From: Microlunatus speluncae
Lineage (GTDB): Bacteria; Actinomycetota; Actinomycetes; Propionibacteriales; Propionibacteriaceae
NCBI RefSeq assembly: GCF_009299835.1
Contig: NZ_VKCZ01000004.1
Span: 232,385 to 296,384, forward strand
Length of the DNA: 64,000 nucleotides
Reading direction: 5' to 3'
Positions 43,833 through 53,040 of this stretch are shown one piece after another. The stretch's first letter is position 1; every line of letters starts with the position of its first letter. A program made the position numbers and the translations under genes. The notes under the pieces were generated by a model, which saw only the letters and a list, made by a program, of their open reading frames with translations, searched no databases and was not told the origin of the DNA.

Positions 43833-44987
43833 GTGAGCGACTTCTCTGAGATCTACACGCCGACCGAGGAGCACGAGGCGTTTCGCGCCGCGGTCCGGGA
43901 GGTCTGCGACGCCAAGGTGGCGCCGTTCGCGGCCGAGGCCGACGAGACGGCGAGCTTCCCGCAGACGGCGTACGACGCGTTGCGCGCCTCGGATTTCCAC
44001 GCCCCGCACGTGCCGGAGGCCTACGACGGCGTCGGAGCCGATGCGCTGGCGACGGCGATCGTGATCGAGGAAGTGGCGCGCGCCTGCGCGTCGTCGTCGC
44101 TGATCCCGGCGGTGAACAAGCTCGGCACGATGCCGATCCTGCTCGCCGGCAGCGATGAACTGAAGCAGACCTACCTGCCGCCGGTCGCCTCCGGCGCGGC
44201 GATGTTCTCCTACTGCCTGTCTGAACCCGAGGCCGGGTCCGACGCCGCGTCGATGAAGACCCGGGCGGAGGCCGACGGTGATCATTACGTGCTCAGCGGG
44301 GTGAAGCGTTGGATCACCAACGCCGGCGTCTCGGAGTACTACACGGTGTTCGCGGTCACCGACCCGGACGCGCGCAGCCGCGGGATCAGCGCCTTCGTGA
44401 TCGAGAAATCTGATCAAGGAATCACCTTCGGCGCGCCGGAGCGCAAGCTCGGTATCAAGGGCTCGCCGACCTGCGAGGTCTACCTTGATCAGGTACGGGT
44501 CCCGGCGAGCCGGATGATCGGCGAGCCCGGCACCGGGTTCGCGACGGCGATGCGCACTCTTGATCACACCCGGGTCACCATCGCCGCCCAGGCGATCGGG
44601 ATCGCTCAGGGGGCGCTCGACTTCGCCGCCGGCTACGTCAAGGAGCGGACCCAGTTCGGCAAGGCAATCGCCGACTTCCAGGGGATCCAGTTCATGATCG
44701 CCGACATGGGGATGAAGTTGGAGGCGGCCCGCCAGCTGACGTACGCGGCGGCGGCGAAGTCGGAACGGGGTGACGCCGACCTGACCTACTTCGGTGCGGC
44801 CGCGAAGTGTTTCGCCTCCGACGTGGCGATGGAGATCACCACCGATGCGGTCCAACTGCTCGGCGGCTACGGCTACACCAAGGACTATCCGGTGGAGCGG
44901 ATGATGCGCGACGCCAAGATCACCCAGATCTACGAAGGCACCAACCAGGTGCAGCGGATCGTGATGGGCCGGCACCTGCTCAAGTAG
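43833..44987 (+). CDS. Acyl-CoA dehydrogenase
   Basis: 384 residues. The FAD-binding signature SYCLSEPEAGSDAASM lies near residue 130, and KRWITNAG near 157. The catalytic base is in the carboxyl motif ITQIYEGTNQVQRIVMGRHLL (Glu about 368), the position used by short/medium-chain and isobutyryl-type enzymes. QLLGGYGYTKDYPVERMMRD is typical. It oxidises an acyl-CoA and hands electrons to ETF in the cytoplasm. GTG 43833 fits the conserved amino end. Chain-length specificity is not assigned. Confidence 0.92.
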   Translation: MSDFSEIYTPTEEHEAFRAAVREVCDAKVAPFAAEADETASFPQTAYDALRASDFHAPHVPEAYDGVGADALATAIVIEEVARACASSSLIPAVNKLGTMPILLAGSDELKQTYLPPVASGAAMFSYCLSEPEAGSDAASMKTRAEADGDHYVLSGVKRWITNAGVSEYYTVFAVTDPDARSRGISAFVIEKSDQGITFGAPERKLGIKGSPTCEVYLDQVRVPASRMIGEPGTGFATAMRTLDHTRVTIAAQAIGIAQGALDFAAGYVKERTQFGKAIADFQGIQFMIADMGMKLEAARQLTYAAAAKSERGDADLTYFGAAAKCFASDVAMEITTDAVQLLGGYGYTKDYPVERMMRDAKITQIYEGTNQVQRIVMGRHLLK

Positions 44988-45163
44988 CCAAGGCCGTTAC
45001 GGCGGCTCGAAGTCAGTCACGCCCGCAGGGTAACCCGAGGGTTTCGTGTCCCGGCACAGATATCCGACCGTAGTTCGATCAAGGTCCACCGGCGGGTTGA
45101 TCAATCTCAGCGAGCAGGACCGTTAGGGTCGGTCGGGACCTGAACTCGAGCGGAAGTAGAGAT

Positions 45164-46957
45164 ATGCCTCGCTGGAAGACCGGTGTGACTGCGGGCCTGG
45201 CCTCGATCGCGGCCCTCACCATGATCGCGACCGCGGCCGGTCCGGCCATCGCCGACACCGCACCCGATCAGTCCACGGATCCCGCGATGGCGAAGTATGC
45301 CGACCAGAAGCTCGCCTGGAGTGACTGCGGCTTCGAGCTGGCGGTGCCGACCGAGTGCGCGCTGCTGACGGTGCCGCGGGACTGGGCGGAGCCGGCCTCC
45401 GGTGTGGATCTGCAGGTGCAGGTGAGCCGGGTGGTGGCGACCGGGGAGGACGGCAGCCAGGGGATCGTGCTGACCAACCCCGGCGGCCCGGGCGGGCAGG
45501 GCACCGACCTGCCGGCCATGATCGCCGAGCTGCAACCCGACCTGAACGCCCGTTACGACCTGCTCGGGATGGACCCCCGTGGCACCGGTCGGCTCGACCC
45601 GTTCGGCGAGGAGGCGGACCAGATGCTCACCTGCGACGTGCCGATCACCCGGCTGCCGCAGGGGCCGCAGGATGCCCGGGACCGATCGGCGAAGTCGATC
45701 AAGGAACATCAGCAGGTGCCGCAGGCGATCGCCGAGGCCTGCCAGAGCCGGGCGATCACTCCGTACATCACGACCTGGCAGACCGCGCACGACATGGACC
45801 TGCTGCGCCAGCTCTTCGGTGCCGAGAAGCTGAACTACATCGGCTATTCGTACGGCAGCTGGCTGGGCGCGAAGTATGCATCGATGTTTCCGGAGCGGGC
45901 CGGCCGGATGGTGCTGGACTCCAGTGTGGACTGGCAGGGCCGGCTGATGGCCGATTTCGAGGACTTCCCGCGGATGGGACAGCGGCAGATCGACGACGTC
46001 TTCCTGCCCTGGGCGAACAGGCTGATCCCGGAGGTGTTCGGCGAGACCGTCACCGAGGCCAAGGCGGCGATCGAGCGGGGTCGCGAGATCGCCGGCGAGG
46101 CCGGCATCGACGGCGACAGCTACGACAGCCTGTTCGTCGGCAACGGCAGTCAGGACGGCTGGGTGATCACGCTGCTGGTGCTCGGCTCGCTGATCGACGA
46201 GGACGCGCTGGCGGAGCTGGGCTCGCTGCCGAAGGAGGGCCGGTCCCTGCTCGATCACGTGTCGAAGGAGCGGTTCGGCGTCCCGGCGTCGAAGCTGACC
46301 GCGAAGCTGGTGATCAGCAAGAACCTCGGCCAGCCGGAGGTGCAGGAGGACTACGTGAAGGCGCCGCTGACCCGGTTCGCCGTCGCCTGCGGTGATCAAC
46401 CGACCGAGTCGACCGAGTGGTATCAGCGGTTGAGTGATCAGCAGGGACCGCGCTATCCCTACTATGGTTGGGCTTACGGGCTGTCGGAGGTCTGTGGTCC
46501 GTGGACCGATGAGCCGCGGCACGAGCTGCCGACGCTGCCGGAGTCGGTGCGCGACAACGTGCTGCTGGTGCAGGGCGAGTTCGATCCGCAGACGGCGTAC
46601 GAGCAGGCGATGGCCGCGGTCGACCAGGCGCCCGGGGTCAACGTCGTCCGGGTCGACGACAGCCCGTTCCATGGTCAGTACGCGATCCAGGGCAACTACT
46701 GCGTCGACGGCGTGGTGAACAACTTCTTGATCAACAACTCGGCTACCGACAACGCGATCTGCTCGTCGGTCCCGCTGCCGCTGGAGGAAAAGGTCTTTCC
46801 GACCGACGGCCCGGTGGACGACTATCTCGACGGCCATGGCCACGGCCAGGACCGCGGCGGCTCGCTGCTGAAGATCGTCGACGACACCGTGGCCCGGCTG
46901 CTCGGGAAGCGGATCTCGGTGCTCAACGGTCCCGGAGCGATGGCGGTGACGCGCTGA
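45164..46957 (+). CDS. Secreted tripeptidyl aminopeptidase-like alpha/beta hydrolase, second
   Basis: 597 residues. A signal peptide (GVTAGLASIAALTMIATAAGPAIA) precedes the peptidase fold: VPRDWAEPASGVDLQVQVSRVV, LTNPGGPGGQGTDL near 110, nucleophile NYIGYSYGSWLG (Ser about 230), and the Asp in LLVQGEFDPQTAYEQ near 475. The His is expected in the segment near DSPFHGQYAIQGNYC (about 505). It is related to the 37.7-39.6 kb enzyme but lacks its helical insertion. It should act on extracellular peptides. The DGHGHGQDRGG near the end is unusual. Confidence 0.86.
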   Translation: MPRWKTGVTAGLASIAALTMIATAAGPAIADTAPDQSTDPAMAKYADQKLAWSDCGFELAVPTECALLTVPRDWAEPASGVDLQVQVSRVVATGEDGSQGIVLTNPGGPGGQGTDLPAMIAELQPDLNARYDLLGMDPRGTGRLDPFGEEADQMLTCDVPITRLPQGPQDARDRSAKSIKEHQQVPQAIAEACQSRAITPYITTWQTAHDMDLLRQLFGAEKLNYIGYSYGSWLGAKYASMFPERAGRMVLDSSVDWQGRLMADFEDFPRMGQRQIDDVFLPWANRLIPEVFGETVTEAKAAIERGREIAGEAGIDGDSYDSLFVGNGSQDGWVITLLVLGSLIDEDALAELGSLPKEGRSLLDHVSKERFGVPASKLTAKLVISKNLGQPEVQEDYVKAPLTRFAVACGDQPTESTEWYQRLSDQQGPRYPYYGWAYGLSEVCGPWTDEPRHELPTLPESVRDNVLLVQGEFDPQTAYEQAMAAVDQAPGVNVVRVDDSPFHGQYAIQGNYCVDGVVNNFLINNSATDNAICSSVPLPLEEKVFPTDGPVDDYLDGHGHGQDRGGSLLKIVDDTVARLLGKRISVLNGPGAMAVTR

Positions 46958-47004
46958 GCCGATAGGGTGCGGCTCACGAAAGATCGAGGCTAGGAGCAGA
47001 GATC

Positions 47005-47376
47005 GTGGCACCCGTCATCCAGTTGGTGATCTTCGGCCTTCCCGTGCTGCTGGCACTCGTGGCCTATCTGCTGCCCGGCGTCCGGGTGCTGCGCTCGATC
47101 GCCGGTGCGCTCTGCATCCTGGCCGCCGGGTTCCTGGCCTTCATGATGCTGAGCGCGGACTCGGATGAGCTGCTACGAATCCTGGGCCAGGTGGTGGTGC
47201 TGTCCGGCTTGATCATCGCGGTCCGGCCGGAACGCAAGCCCGCGGTGGCGGCCGGTCCGCCGGCCCGGCCGGCGCCGGTCCCGCAGCCGTACGGCCAGCA
47301 GGGTTTCGCCGCCCAGGGCCAGCCGCAACCCCAGCAGCCGCAACAGGGTCCGGGCTACCCGGGCTCCGGCAGCTGA
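47005..47376 (+). CDS. Small two- or three-helix membrane protein with Pro/Gln tail
   Basis: 123 residues. Hydrophobic segments VIQLVIFGLPVLLALVAYLLPG, IAGALCILAAGFLAFMML and LLRILGQVVVLSGLIIAV are followed by a low-complexity Pro/Gln/Gly tail (PQPYGQQGFAAQGQPQPQQ). The GTG start has TAGGAG upstream. No family recognised. It lies 47 bp after the peptidase gene and may share its transcript. Confidence 0.62.
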   Translation: MAPVIQLVIFGLPVLLALVAYLLPGVRVLRSIAGALCILAAGFLAFMMLSADSDELLRILGQVVVLSGLIIAVRPERKPAVAAGPPARPAPVPQPYGQQGFAAQGQPQPQQPQQGPGYPGSGS

Positions 47377-47395
47377 GCCGAGTGACCCGCAGGCG

Positions 47396-48181
47396 TCAGA
47401 TATCGCGGCTGCGGTACCAGCGCAGGCCGATCAGGGCGAAGATCAGCACCCAGCCGACCGTCGCGATCACGGCCGGCAGCAGCGGCAGGTAGCCGGCCGA
47501 GCCGGGGACGGACAGCCCGGCGAGGCTCTCGATCAGCGCGCCGGGCATCCAGCGTGGCACCGTGTTGCCCCAGACCGGCGGCAGGAACTGTGCGGTCACC
47601 ACCGGCAGCAGCGATCCCAGGAACAAGATCAGCACGGTCGGCGTAGTGCTGCGTAATGCCGCGCCGAGCAGCAGCCCCAGCAGCCCCCAGATCACCAGCT
47701 GGGCGGGGATGAAGACGAGCATGGTGCGGAGCAGCCCGGGATCGGCGAGGGTCAGCACCGGATGGCCGGTCAGCCCCAGCACCCCCTGGGTCAGGGCGAA
47801 GTTGATCGCCGAGGTGACGACGCCGATGATCAGTCCGCCGGCGGCGACGATGATCGCCTTGGCCAGCAGCACCCGGCTCCGCTTCGCGCTGGCCGCGAAG
47901 GTGTAGTTGATCAAGCCGTCCTTGAACTCGGACGCGGTGAAGCCGGCGGCGAAGAAGACGTAGGCCCAGACGCCGAAGAACGCGCCGAAGAACAGGATCT
48001 CGTAGCGGCCGCCACCCTCGACCGCCTGATGCTGGGCCAGCACGTCACCGCCGCCGAACGCGGTCAGCAGGGCGGTGATGCCGACCGATAGTCCGATCGA
48101 GATCACCAGCACGGCGCGGAGGACCCGGGAATGCCGGACCTTGATCAGTTCGGCGCTGAGCGTGCCGCGGAGCGTTGTCAT
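47396..48181 (-). CDS. ABC-2-type transporter permease
   Basis: 261 residues with six predicted helices: VLRAVLVISIGLSVGITALL, FFGVWAYVFFAAGFTASEF, KAIIVAAGGLIIGVVTSAI, LVFIPAQLVIWGLLGLLLGAAL, TVLILFLGSLLPVVTA and YLPLLPAVIATVGWVLIFALI. It begins LSAELIKVRHSRVL, the cytoplasmic opening of the ABC-2 permease group. It overlaps the ATPase gene by 4 bp. With it, it should form an exporter or resistance pump; substrate unknown. Confidence 0.85.
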   Translation of the reverse strand: MTTLRGTLSAELIKVRHSRVLRAVLVISIGLSVGITALLTAFGGGDVLAQHQAVEGGGRYEILFFGAFFGVWAYVFFAAGFTASEFKDGLINYTFAASAKRSRVLLAKAIIVAAGGLIIGVVTSAINFALTQGVLGLTGHPVLTLADPGLLRTMLVFIPAQLVIWGLLGLLLGAALRSTTPTVLILFLGSLLPVVTAQFLPPVWGNTVPRWMPGALIESLAGLSVPGSAGYLPLLPAVIATVGWVLIFALIGLRWYRSRDI

Positions 48182-49071
48182 CGGGTCACCTCGGTCAGGG
48201 AGTGGTCGTGGGTCAGTGAGAGGAAGGCGTCCTCCAGGCCGCCGACCCGGGTCAGCTCGGTCAGCGCGATGCCCTCGGTGAGTGCAATGCGGCCGATCTC
48301 GGCGGGGTCGAGCCCGGTCACCTCGAGGGCACCGGCCTGATCCGACACCGCGGTCGCGAACGGGCGCAGGGCCGCCGCCAGGCCGGCGTTGTCGGGGGAG
48401 GAGACCCGGGTCGTCGAGCCGGAGCCGATCAGTTCGGCCAAGGTCTGGTCGGCCAGCAGCCGACCGTGTCCGATCACCACCACCCGATCGGCGAGCAGTT
48501 GCACCTCGGACAGCAGGTGGCTGGAGACGATCACGGTGCGTCCTTCGTCGGCGAGGCCGGCGAGCAGGTCGCGCAGCCAGCGGACTCCGGCCGGGTCGAG
48601 CCCGTTCACCGGTTCGTCGAGGACGACGTTGGCCGGATCGCCGAGCAGGGCACAGGCCAGGCCGAGCCGCTGCCGCATGCCGAGTGAGTAGCCGCCGATC
48701 CGCCGGCCGCCGAGCCGGCCGAGACCGACCTGTTCCAGCACGTCGGTGATCCGGCGCCGGTCCAGCCCGGCCGCGTGGGCGAACCAGGTGAGGTGCTGGG
48801 CACCGGTGAGGTGGGCCGGCAACGTCCCCGCGTCGAGCAGGGCGCCGACCGTCCGGGCCGGCGCGGCCAGGTCGGCGAACCGCTTCCCGTCGATCGTGGC
48901 CGTGCCGTGGGTCGGCGCGGCCAGGCCGAGCACCATCCGCAGGGTGGTCGACTTGCCGGCGCCGTTGGGTCCGAGGAAGCCGGTCACCGCTCCGGACGGG
49001 GCGGTGAAGGACAGGTCGCGGACGGCCCAGGTCTCCCGGTATCGCTTGCTCAACTCGTGGACTTCGATCAT
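48178..49071 (-). CDS. ABC transporter ATP-binding protein
   Basis: 297 residues. Walker A GPNGAGKST near 40, Q-loop region, signature YSLGMRQRLGLACAL near 135, Walker B NVVLDEPVNGLDP near 155, and the switch His in VIVSSHLLSEV near 190. A carboxyl extension of about 80 residues, as in drug/antibiotic-type ATPases, follows. The start ATG 49071 (IEVHELSKRY) is preferred to an in-frame ATG at 49203. It is cytoplasmic and pairs with the downstream permease. Confidence 0.92.
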   Translation of the reverse strand: MIEVHELSKRYRETWAVRDLSFTAPSGAVTGFLGPNGAGKSTTLRMVLGLAAPTHGTATIDGKRFADLAAPARTVGALLDAGTLPAHLTGAQHLTWFAHAAGLDRRRITDVLEQVGLGRLGGRRIGGYSLGMRQRLGLACALLGDPANVVLDEPVNGLDPAGVRWLRDLLAGLADEGRTVIVSSHLLSEVQLLADRVVVIGHGRLLADQTLAELIGSGSTTRVSSPDNAGLAAALRPFATAVSDQAGALEVTGLDPAEIGRIALTEGIALTELTRVGGLEDAFLSLTHDHSLTEVTR

Positions 49072-49189
49072 GAACTCCACGGTGCCGGTGCCGGCGGTGC
49101 CCGGCACAGACCCGAACGGACCAGGGGGTGTTCCGTTCGTCGGAGTCGTGGTTGTCGCGAGACCTCTTGGTTCAGGAGGGTAGGGGCCG

Positions 49190-50113
49190 ATGCGACGTGG
49201 CAATGGCTGCAGCGAAGAGATTCAGCGACACTCCGACCGACCGCCGCGCGAGACTGGGCCGGTGATCGAGGACGCGCATCGGCAGGCAGACCACCTCGTC
49301 CGGTTCGATTGGGGTCCCACGGGTGCGGCCGCGATCAGCGCCGACGCGGCCTACGCGGTCGTGGTCGACGTGTTGTCGTTCACCACCACACTGACCGTCG
49401 CCGTCGAGCGCGGGATGACCGTCTTTCCCTACCGGTGGCGAGACGACGGAGCCGCCGACTACGCCCGGGCCCGGGACGCCGTGCTGGCCGTCGGCCGCTT
49501 CGAGATCCTGGCCGTCCCCGCCTCCGACCCCGACCAGCCGGCCGAGTCGTCACATCCGCGTCGACACGCCGCAGAATCGGCCGCGGATGTGCCGGGTCGG
49601 CGGGGGTTGGGGGTGAGTCTTTCGCCGGCGGCGATGGGGCGGGTCGTGGGGGTGGAGCGGATCGTGTTGCCGTCGCCGAACGGGTCGACGATCGCGTACG
49701 GGCTGCAGGGTTCCGGGGCCCGGGTGGTCGGCGGGTGCCTGCGCAACGCGGCGGCGGTGGCGGGCTGGCTGGCGCCGCGGCTGGCGTCCGGTGGCACTCT
49801 GGCGGTGGTTGCGGCCGGGGAGCGCTGGCCGGACGGGTCGCTGCGGCCGGCGGCCGAGGACCTCTGGGGCGCCGGGGCGGTGCTGGCCGCCTGTGCGGCG
49901 GCCGGGCTGACCGGATTCAGTCCGGAGGCCGACGCGGCGGCGCAGTCCTTCCGGGCCGTCGTGGACCGGCTGCCGGCGGCGTTGTCCGGGTGCGCGAGCG
50001 GGCGGGAGTTGATCGCGGCCGGGTTCGGGGCCGACGTCGCGGTGGCCGCGGCACACGAGGTCTCGACGGTGGTCCCGGTGCTGGACGGCGAGGCGTTCGT
50101 ACCGGCGACCTGA
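49190..50113 (+). CDS. ComB-like 2-phosphosulfolactate phosphatase with inserted repeat
   Basis: 307 residues. The family core is present: VVVDVLSFTTTLTVAVERG near 60, LPSPNGSTIAYGL near 155, CLRNAAAVAGWL, and VAAGERWPDGSLRPAAEDLWGAGAVL near 205. ComB removes phosphate from 2-phosphosulfolactate in coenzyme M synthesis; in bacteria the substrate is usually unknown. Residues about 118-138 (SSHPRRHAAESAADVPGRR) come from an in-frame palindromic repeat placed before VSLSPA. AGGAGG supports ATG 49190, while a GTG at 49262 would fit the usual family length better. Confidence 0.8.
   Translation: MRRGNGCSEEIQRHSDRPPRETGPVIEDAHRQADHLVRFDWGPTGAAAISADAAYAVVVDVLSFTTTLTVAVERGMTVFPYRWRDDGAADYARARDAVLAVGRFEILAVPASDPDQPAESSHPRRHAAESAADVPGRRGLGVSLSPAAMGRVVGVERIVLPSPNGSTIAYGLQGSGARVVGGCLRNAAAVAGWLAPRLASGGTLAVVAAGERWPDGSLRPAAEDLWGAGAVLAACAAAGLTGFSPEADAAAQSFRAVVDRLPAALSGCASGRELIAAGFGADVAVAAAHEVSTVVPVLDGEAFVPAT
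49542..49604. repeat. SHPRRHAAES-type palindromic repeat, copy C, inside the comB-like gene
   Basis: CACATCCGCG (49551-49560) pairs with CGCGGATGTG (about 49582-49591), and outer parts pair imperfectly. About 55 of 60 bases match copy A (28282-28347). It is in frame, so the host gene stays open and reads through it. Confidence 0.82.
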
Positions 50114-50171
50114 CCGGCGCACCTACTTTCGTACGCTTGTGGCGGCTGGGTGGGGTCCCTACTGTGAACGA

Positions 50172-51344
50172 GTGATCCCGCGGACCTACCTCATCGTCTT
50201 CGCCGGGTTGACGGTCGCCTTCGCGGTGCTGGCGATCTTGATCTTCCCGGACCTGGACCGGGTGACGGTGCTGGTCGGCCTGCTGGTGCAGCTCACCGGG
50301 GTGCTCGTCGTCGCGTTCCAGCGGCCGGTGATCGGCGCGGTGACGGTGCTGATCATGACGATGGTGCTGTCCTGGGCACCGACCGGCTGGGATCTCCTGT
50401 ACGACCACCAGTTGATCATCTGGATCCCGGTCGCCGCCTCGCTGGTCAGCGGCCGGGTGATCGTCGAGTCGCGCAGCCGGCTCGAGTTGATCATGGGTCT
50501 GGCGCCGCTGGTGGGCTGGTGCGCGGTCACCATCGGCAACGTCGGGGTGACCCCGATCAGTGTCCTGGGCAGTGTCTCGCCGGTGCTCGCCGGCATCTGC
50601 ATCGCCCTGGTGATCCGGCTCCGCGAGGCACGCAAGGACCGGCTGGCCTCGCTGGAGCAGGCCAGGATCGCGGCCGACCGGGAACAGTTGCTGGCCGACC
50701 TGCACGACCTGATCACCCACCGGATCACCCGGGTGGTGCTGAAGTCGCGGCAGCTGGCGGGCGGCACCGACCAGCCGCCGCTGCGGGACGGGCTGGGTGA
50801 GATCGAACGGACCGCGACCGAGACCCTGACCGCCCTGCGGGACTACCTGACGGCGGCCCGGCCGGTCGAGCCGTCCGGCGCCGATCAGGGCGCCCGGCCG
50901 GTGTCCGATCTCCGCACGGAACTGGCCGAGATCGTCGCCGCGGAACGGGAGCTGGACCGCGCGGTCGAGCTGGCCGAGCCGTCCGGCGACGATCGGATCA
51001 TGATCAACTCAGCGGTCCACGGTTGCCTGGTCCGGGCCGTCCGGGAGGCGCTGACCAACGCCGCCAAGCATGCCGTCGGCGCGCCGGTGGAGATCGAGCT
51101 CCGGGCCCGGGAGGTGGTCCGCCTGTCGGTGATCAACGGACCGGCCGTCGAGGGACCGGACGCCGGTCTGCACCGGTCCGGCTCCGGCGCCGGGCTGCGC
51201 GGCCTGGCCAGTCGCTGCCGACTGCTCGGCGGTAGCCTGACCGCCGAACCCGACGGCCGGGGTGGATTCGCGGTCCGGGTGGAACTGCCGGTCACCGTCG
51301 AACGGGCCCCGGCCTGGATCGGCGCGACGGAGGCGACGGCATGA
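50172..51344 (+). CDS. Sensor histidine kinase, NarL-type (HisKA_3)
   Basis: 390 residues. Four or five amino-terminal membrane helices (TYLIVFAGLTVAFAVLAILIF, VLVGLLVQLTGVLVVAFQRPV, VTVLIMTMVLSW and others) precede a coiled coil with REARKDRLASLEQARIAADREQ. The dimerisation/phosphoacceptor region is LLADLHDLITHRITRVVLKSR (His about 178). The HATPase is short: REALTNAAKHAVGAPVEIEL near 290 and GSGAGLRGLASRCRLLGGSL near 345. It is coupled with the next gene by ATGA. Signal unknown. GTG 50172 is preferred over 50139. Confidence 0.88.
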   Translation: MIPRTYLIVFAGLTVAFAVLAILIFPDLDRVTVLVGLLVQLTGVLVVAFQRPVIGAVTVLIMTMVLSWAPTGWDLLYDHQLIIWIPVAASLVSGRVIVESRSRLELIMGLAPLVGWCAVTIGNVGVTPISVLGSVSPVLAGICIALVIRLREARKDRLASLEQARIAADREQLLADLHDLITHRITRVVLKSRQLAGGTDQPPLRDGLGEIERTATETLTALRDYLTAARPVEPSGADQGARPVSDLRTELAEIVAAERELDRAVELAEPSGDDRIMINSAVHGCLVRAVREALTNAAKHAVGAPVEIELRAREVVRLSVINGPAVEGPDAGLHRSGSGAGLRGLASRCRLLGGSLTAEPDGRGGFAVRVELPVTVERAPAWIGATEATA

Positions 51345-51973
51345 CCACGATCACGGTGATCATCGCCGACGACGACCCGTACGTCCGCGACTATCTCGGC
51401 GACGCCCTGGCTCAGGCCGAGGGGATCGAGGTCGCCGGGGTCGCCGCCGACGGGGCCGAGGCGGTCGACCTGGCGATCCGGACCCAGCCCGACGTGGTGC
51501 TGATGGACATCCGGATGCCCGGCGTCGACGGCATCGCCGCGACCGTCGAGTTGATCAAGCTCGACCCGGCCCCGGCCGTGATCTTGATGACCGCGCTGGA
51601 CACCGACGAGGCCCTGCTCGGCGGACTGGCCGCCGGCGCCCGCGGCTACACGATCAAGACCGCACCGGTGGCCGCGATCGTCGAGTCACTCCGCGCCGCC
51701 GCGACCGGCACCGACGTGCTGTCCCCCGAGGCGACCCGCCGACTCGTCGCGCTGGCCAGCGCCCCGCGGCGGGCGGCCTCGCCCCGGCTGACCGAGCTCG
51801 GCGACCGGGAACGCGAGGTGCTCCGGCTGATCGGCGAGGGCGCCTCCAACGCCGCCATCGCCCGTACCCTCTATCTGGCCGAGAGCACCGTCAAGGGCCA
51901 CGTCTCCCGCCTGATGACGAAGCTCGACTGCGACAACCGCACCCAACTCGCCGTCCTCGCCCAACACCTCTGA
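51341..51973 (+). CDS. NarL/FixJ-type response regulator
   Basis: 210 residues. The receiver domain spans 1-120, with the acidic pair in IADDDPYVRDYL, the phosphoacceptor Asp in DVVLMDIRMPGVDG (about 54) and the Lys in YTIKTAP near 105. The LuxR-type helix-turn-helix is near 145-205 (LGDREREVLRLIGEGASNAAIARTLYLAESTVKGHVSRLMTKL). It should be phosphorylated by the kinase encoded just upstream and bind DNA. Targets unknown. Confidence 0.95.
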   Translation: MTTITVIIADDDPYVRDYLGDALAQAEGIEVAGVAADGAEAVDLAIRTQPDVVLMDIRMPGVDGIAATVELIKLDPAPAVILMTALDTDEALLGGLAAGARGYTIKTAPVAAIVESLRAAATGTDVLSPEATRRLVALASAPRRAASPRLTELGDREREVLRLIGEGASNAAIARTLYLAESTVKGHVSRLMTKLDCDNRTQLAVLAQHL

Positions 51974-52079
51974 ACACCCCGACCAATCCGAAATAGATGC
52001 CACTGTGCCAGGTGCGGCAGGAGAGGCGATCGCCGCTCTATTTTCAGTCCAGGACGGGCCCAAACCAGATGGGACTGCG

Positions 52080-52127
52080 ACTTGTCAGACTTAGGGGACG
52101 CTGGAGCGTGCCCTAAGTCTGACAAGT
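52080..52127. terminator. 17-bp TGTCAGA-type hairpin
   Basis: ACTTGTCAGACTTAGGG (52080-52096) pairs exactly with 52111-52127, loop 14 nt. It lies between the convergent response regulator and acyltransferase-like genes. A partly similar hairpin lies at 53041-53082, on the other side of the latter gene. Confidence 0.7.
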
Positions 52128-52136
52128 CGGGGTTGT

Positions 52137-53018
52137 TCAGAGGTGGAGCCAGCCGAAGGCGATGTTCCAGTGGTGGCCGGCGGTGAGGTGGTCGAGGACG
52201 GCTCGTTCCAGGCGGCTGGTCGGGGTGAGCGCCGCCAGGTCGGTCGGGTCGGCGGCCTCGAAGACCCAGCGGACGATCTCGCGGTCACCGGGGGTGGCGT
52301 CGGCGGTGATCATGAACCGGCGGCCGAAGTCGACGATGTTGGACGTGACCGGCAGGTGATCGGCGAGTTGGGGGTCGATCAGCCAGGACCGGCAGTGGCC
52401 GATGATCAGGTCCAGGCCGGCGTACTCGGCGGGGAAGTGCCGCCGGAAGAAGGCGGCGGTCCGGGCCAGTGAGGCGTCGCATTCACCCGGGTCGAGCCGG
52501 CCGCCGATCGGGATGTGCACACTCAGGCCCGGCTGCTCGGCCGGCCGCCTACTGGCCGCGCCGGCCACGGGTCCGACCGGCTCCCGCTTGTAGTCCAGCC
52601 GGCCGAGGCGGAAGATCAGCCCGCGCCAGACGTCGATCACCCAGGCCGGACCGTCCAGCCCACCGATGCCGTAGATCCGGCGGTGCCGTTCCAGGTTGAG
52701 GCTGAGCGCGTTCAGTGAGTGGGCCGAGATCGCGTCCGGCACACCATGATCACGATGATCACGACGGACCTCCTCGATCACCGACAGGCAGGCGTACGCG
52801 ACGAAGTAGCGGCCGGCGGCGCCCCACTCGGCGGGAGGTTCGATCAACTTGGGGCGGGTTCGGTCGATGCCGATCGAGGCCGCGATCGCCTCACCCGCAG
52901 CGACGATCTCGCGCCGGATCCCGGGATCGTCGGGGAACGAATCGGCCAGCTCGGCCGCTTCGACGGCCGGCACCCCGAGCCAGTCGAGCGATGCCGTGAC
53001 CCAGTCGGGTGTCTCCAT
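52137..53018 (-). CDS. GNAT-like acyltransferase domain protein (DUF5596-like)
   Basis: 293 residues. The carboxy-terminal half has LSVHIPIGGRLDPGECDASLARTAAFFRRHFP and IIGHCRSWLIDPQLADHLP, characteristic of the GNAT-like carboxy-terminal domain proteins of actinobacteria. The helical amino half (ASLDWLGVPAVEAAELADSFP) resembles DUF5596. No signal peptide; presumably cytoplasmic. Substrate unknown. It stands alone between two hairpins that resemble each other, so it may form its own unit. Confidence 0.72.
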   Translation of the reverse strand: METPDWVTASLDWLGVPAVEAAELADSFPDDPGIRREIVAAGEAIAASIGIDRTRPKLIEPPAEWGAAGRYFVAYACLSVIEEVRRDHRDHGVPDAISAHSLNALSLNLERHRRIYGIGGLDGPAWVIDVWRGLIFRLGRLDYKREPVGPVAGAASRRPAEQPGLSVHIPIGGRLDPGECDASLARTAAFFRRHFPAEYAGLDLIIGHCRSWLIDPQLADHLPVTSNIVDFGRRFMITADATPGDREIVRWVFEAADPTDLAALTPTSRLERAVLDHLTAGHHWNIAFGWLHL

Positions 53019-53040
53019 GATCAGCCCATTCTCGCCGACC

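Noticed and set aside
45107..47011. Minus-strand frame of about 634 codons over the second peptidase
   Set aside because: Shadow; the plus strand has a signal peptide and GYSYGSWLG nucleophile elbow.
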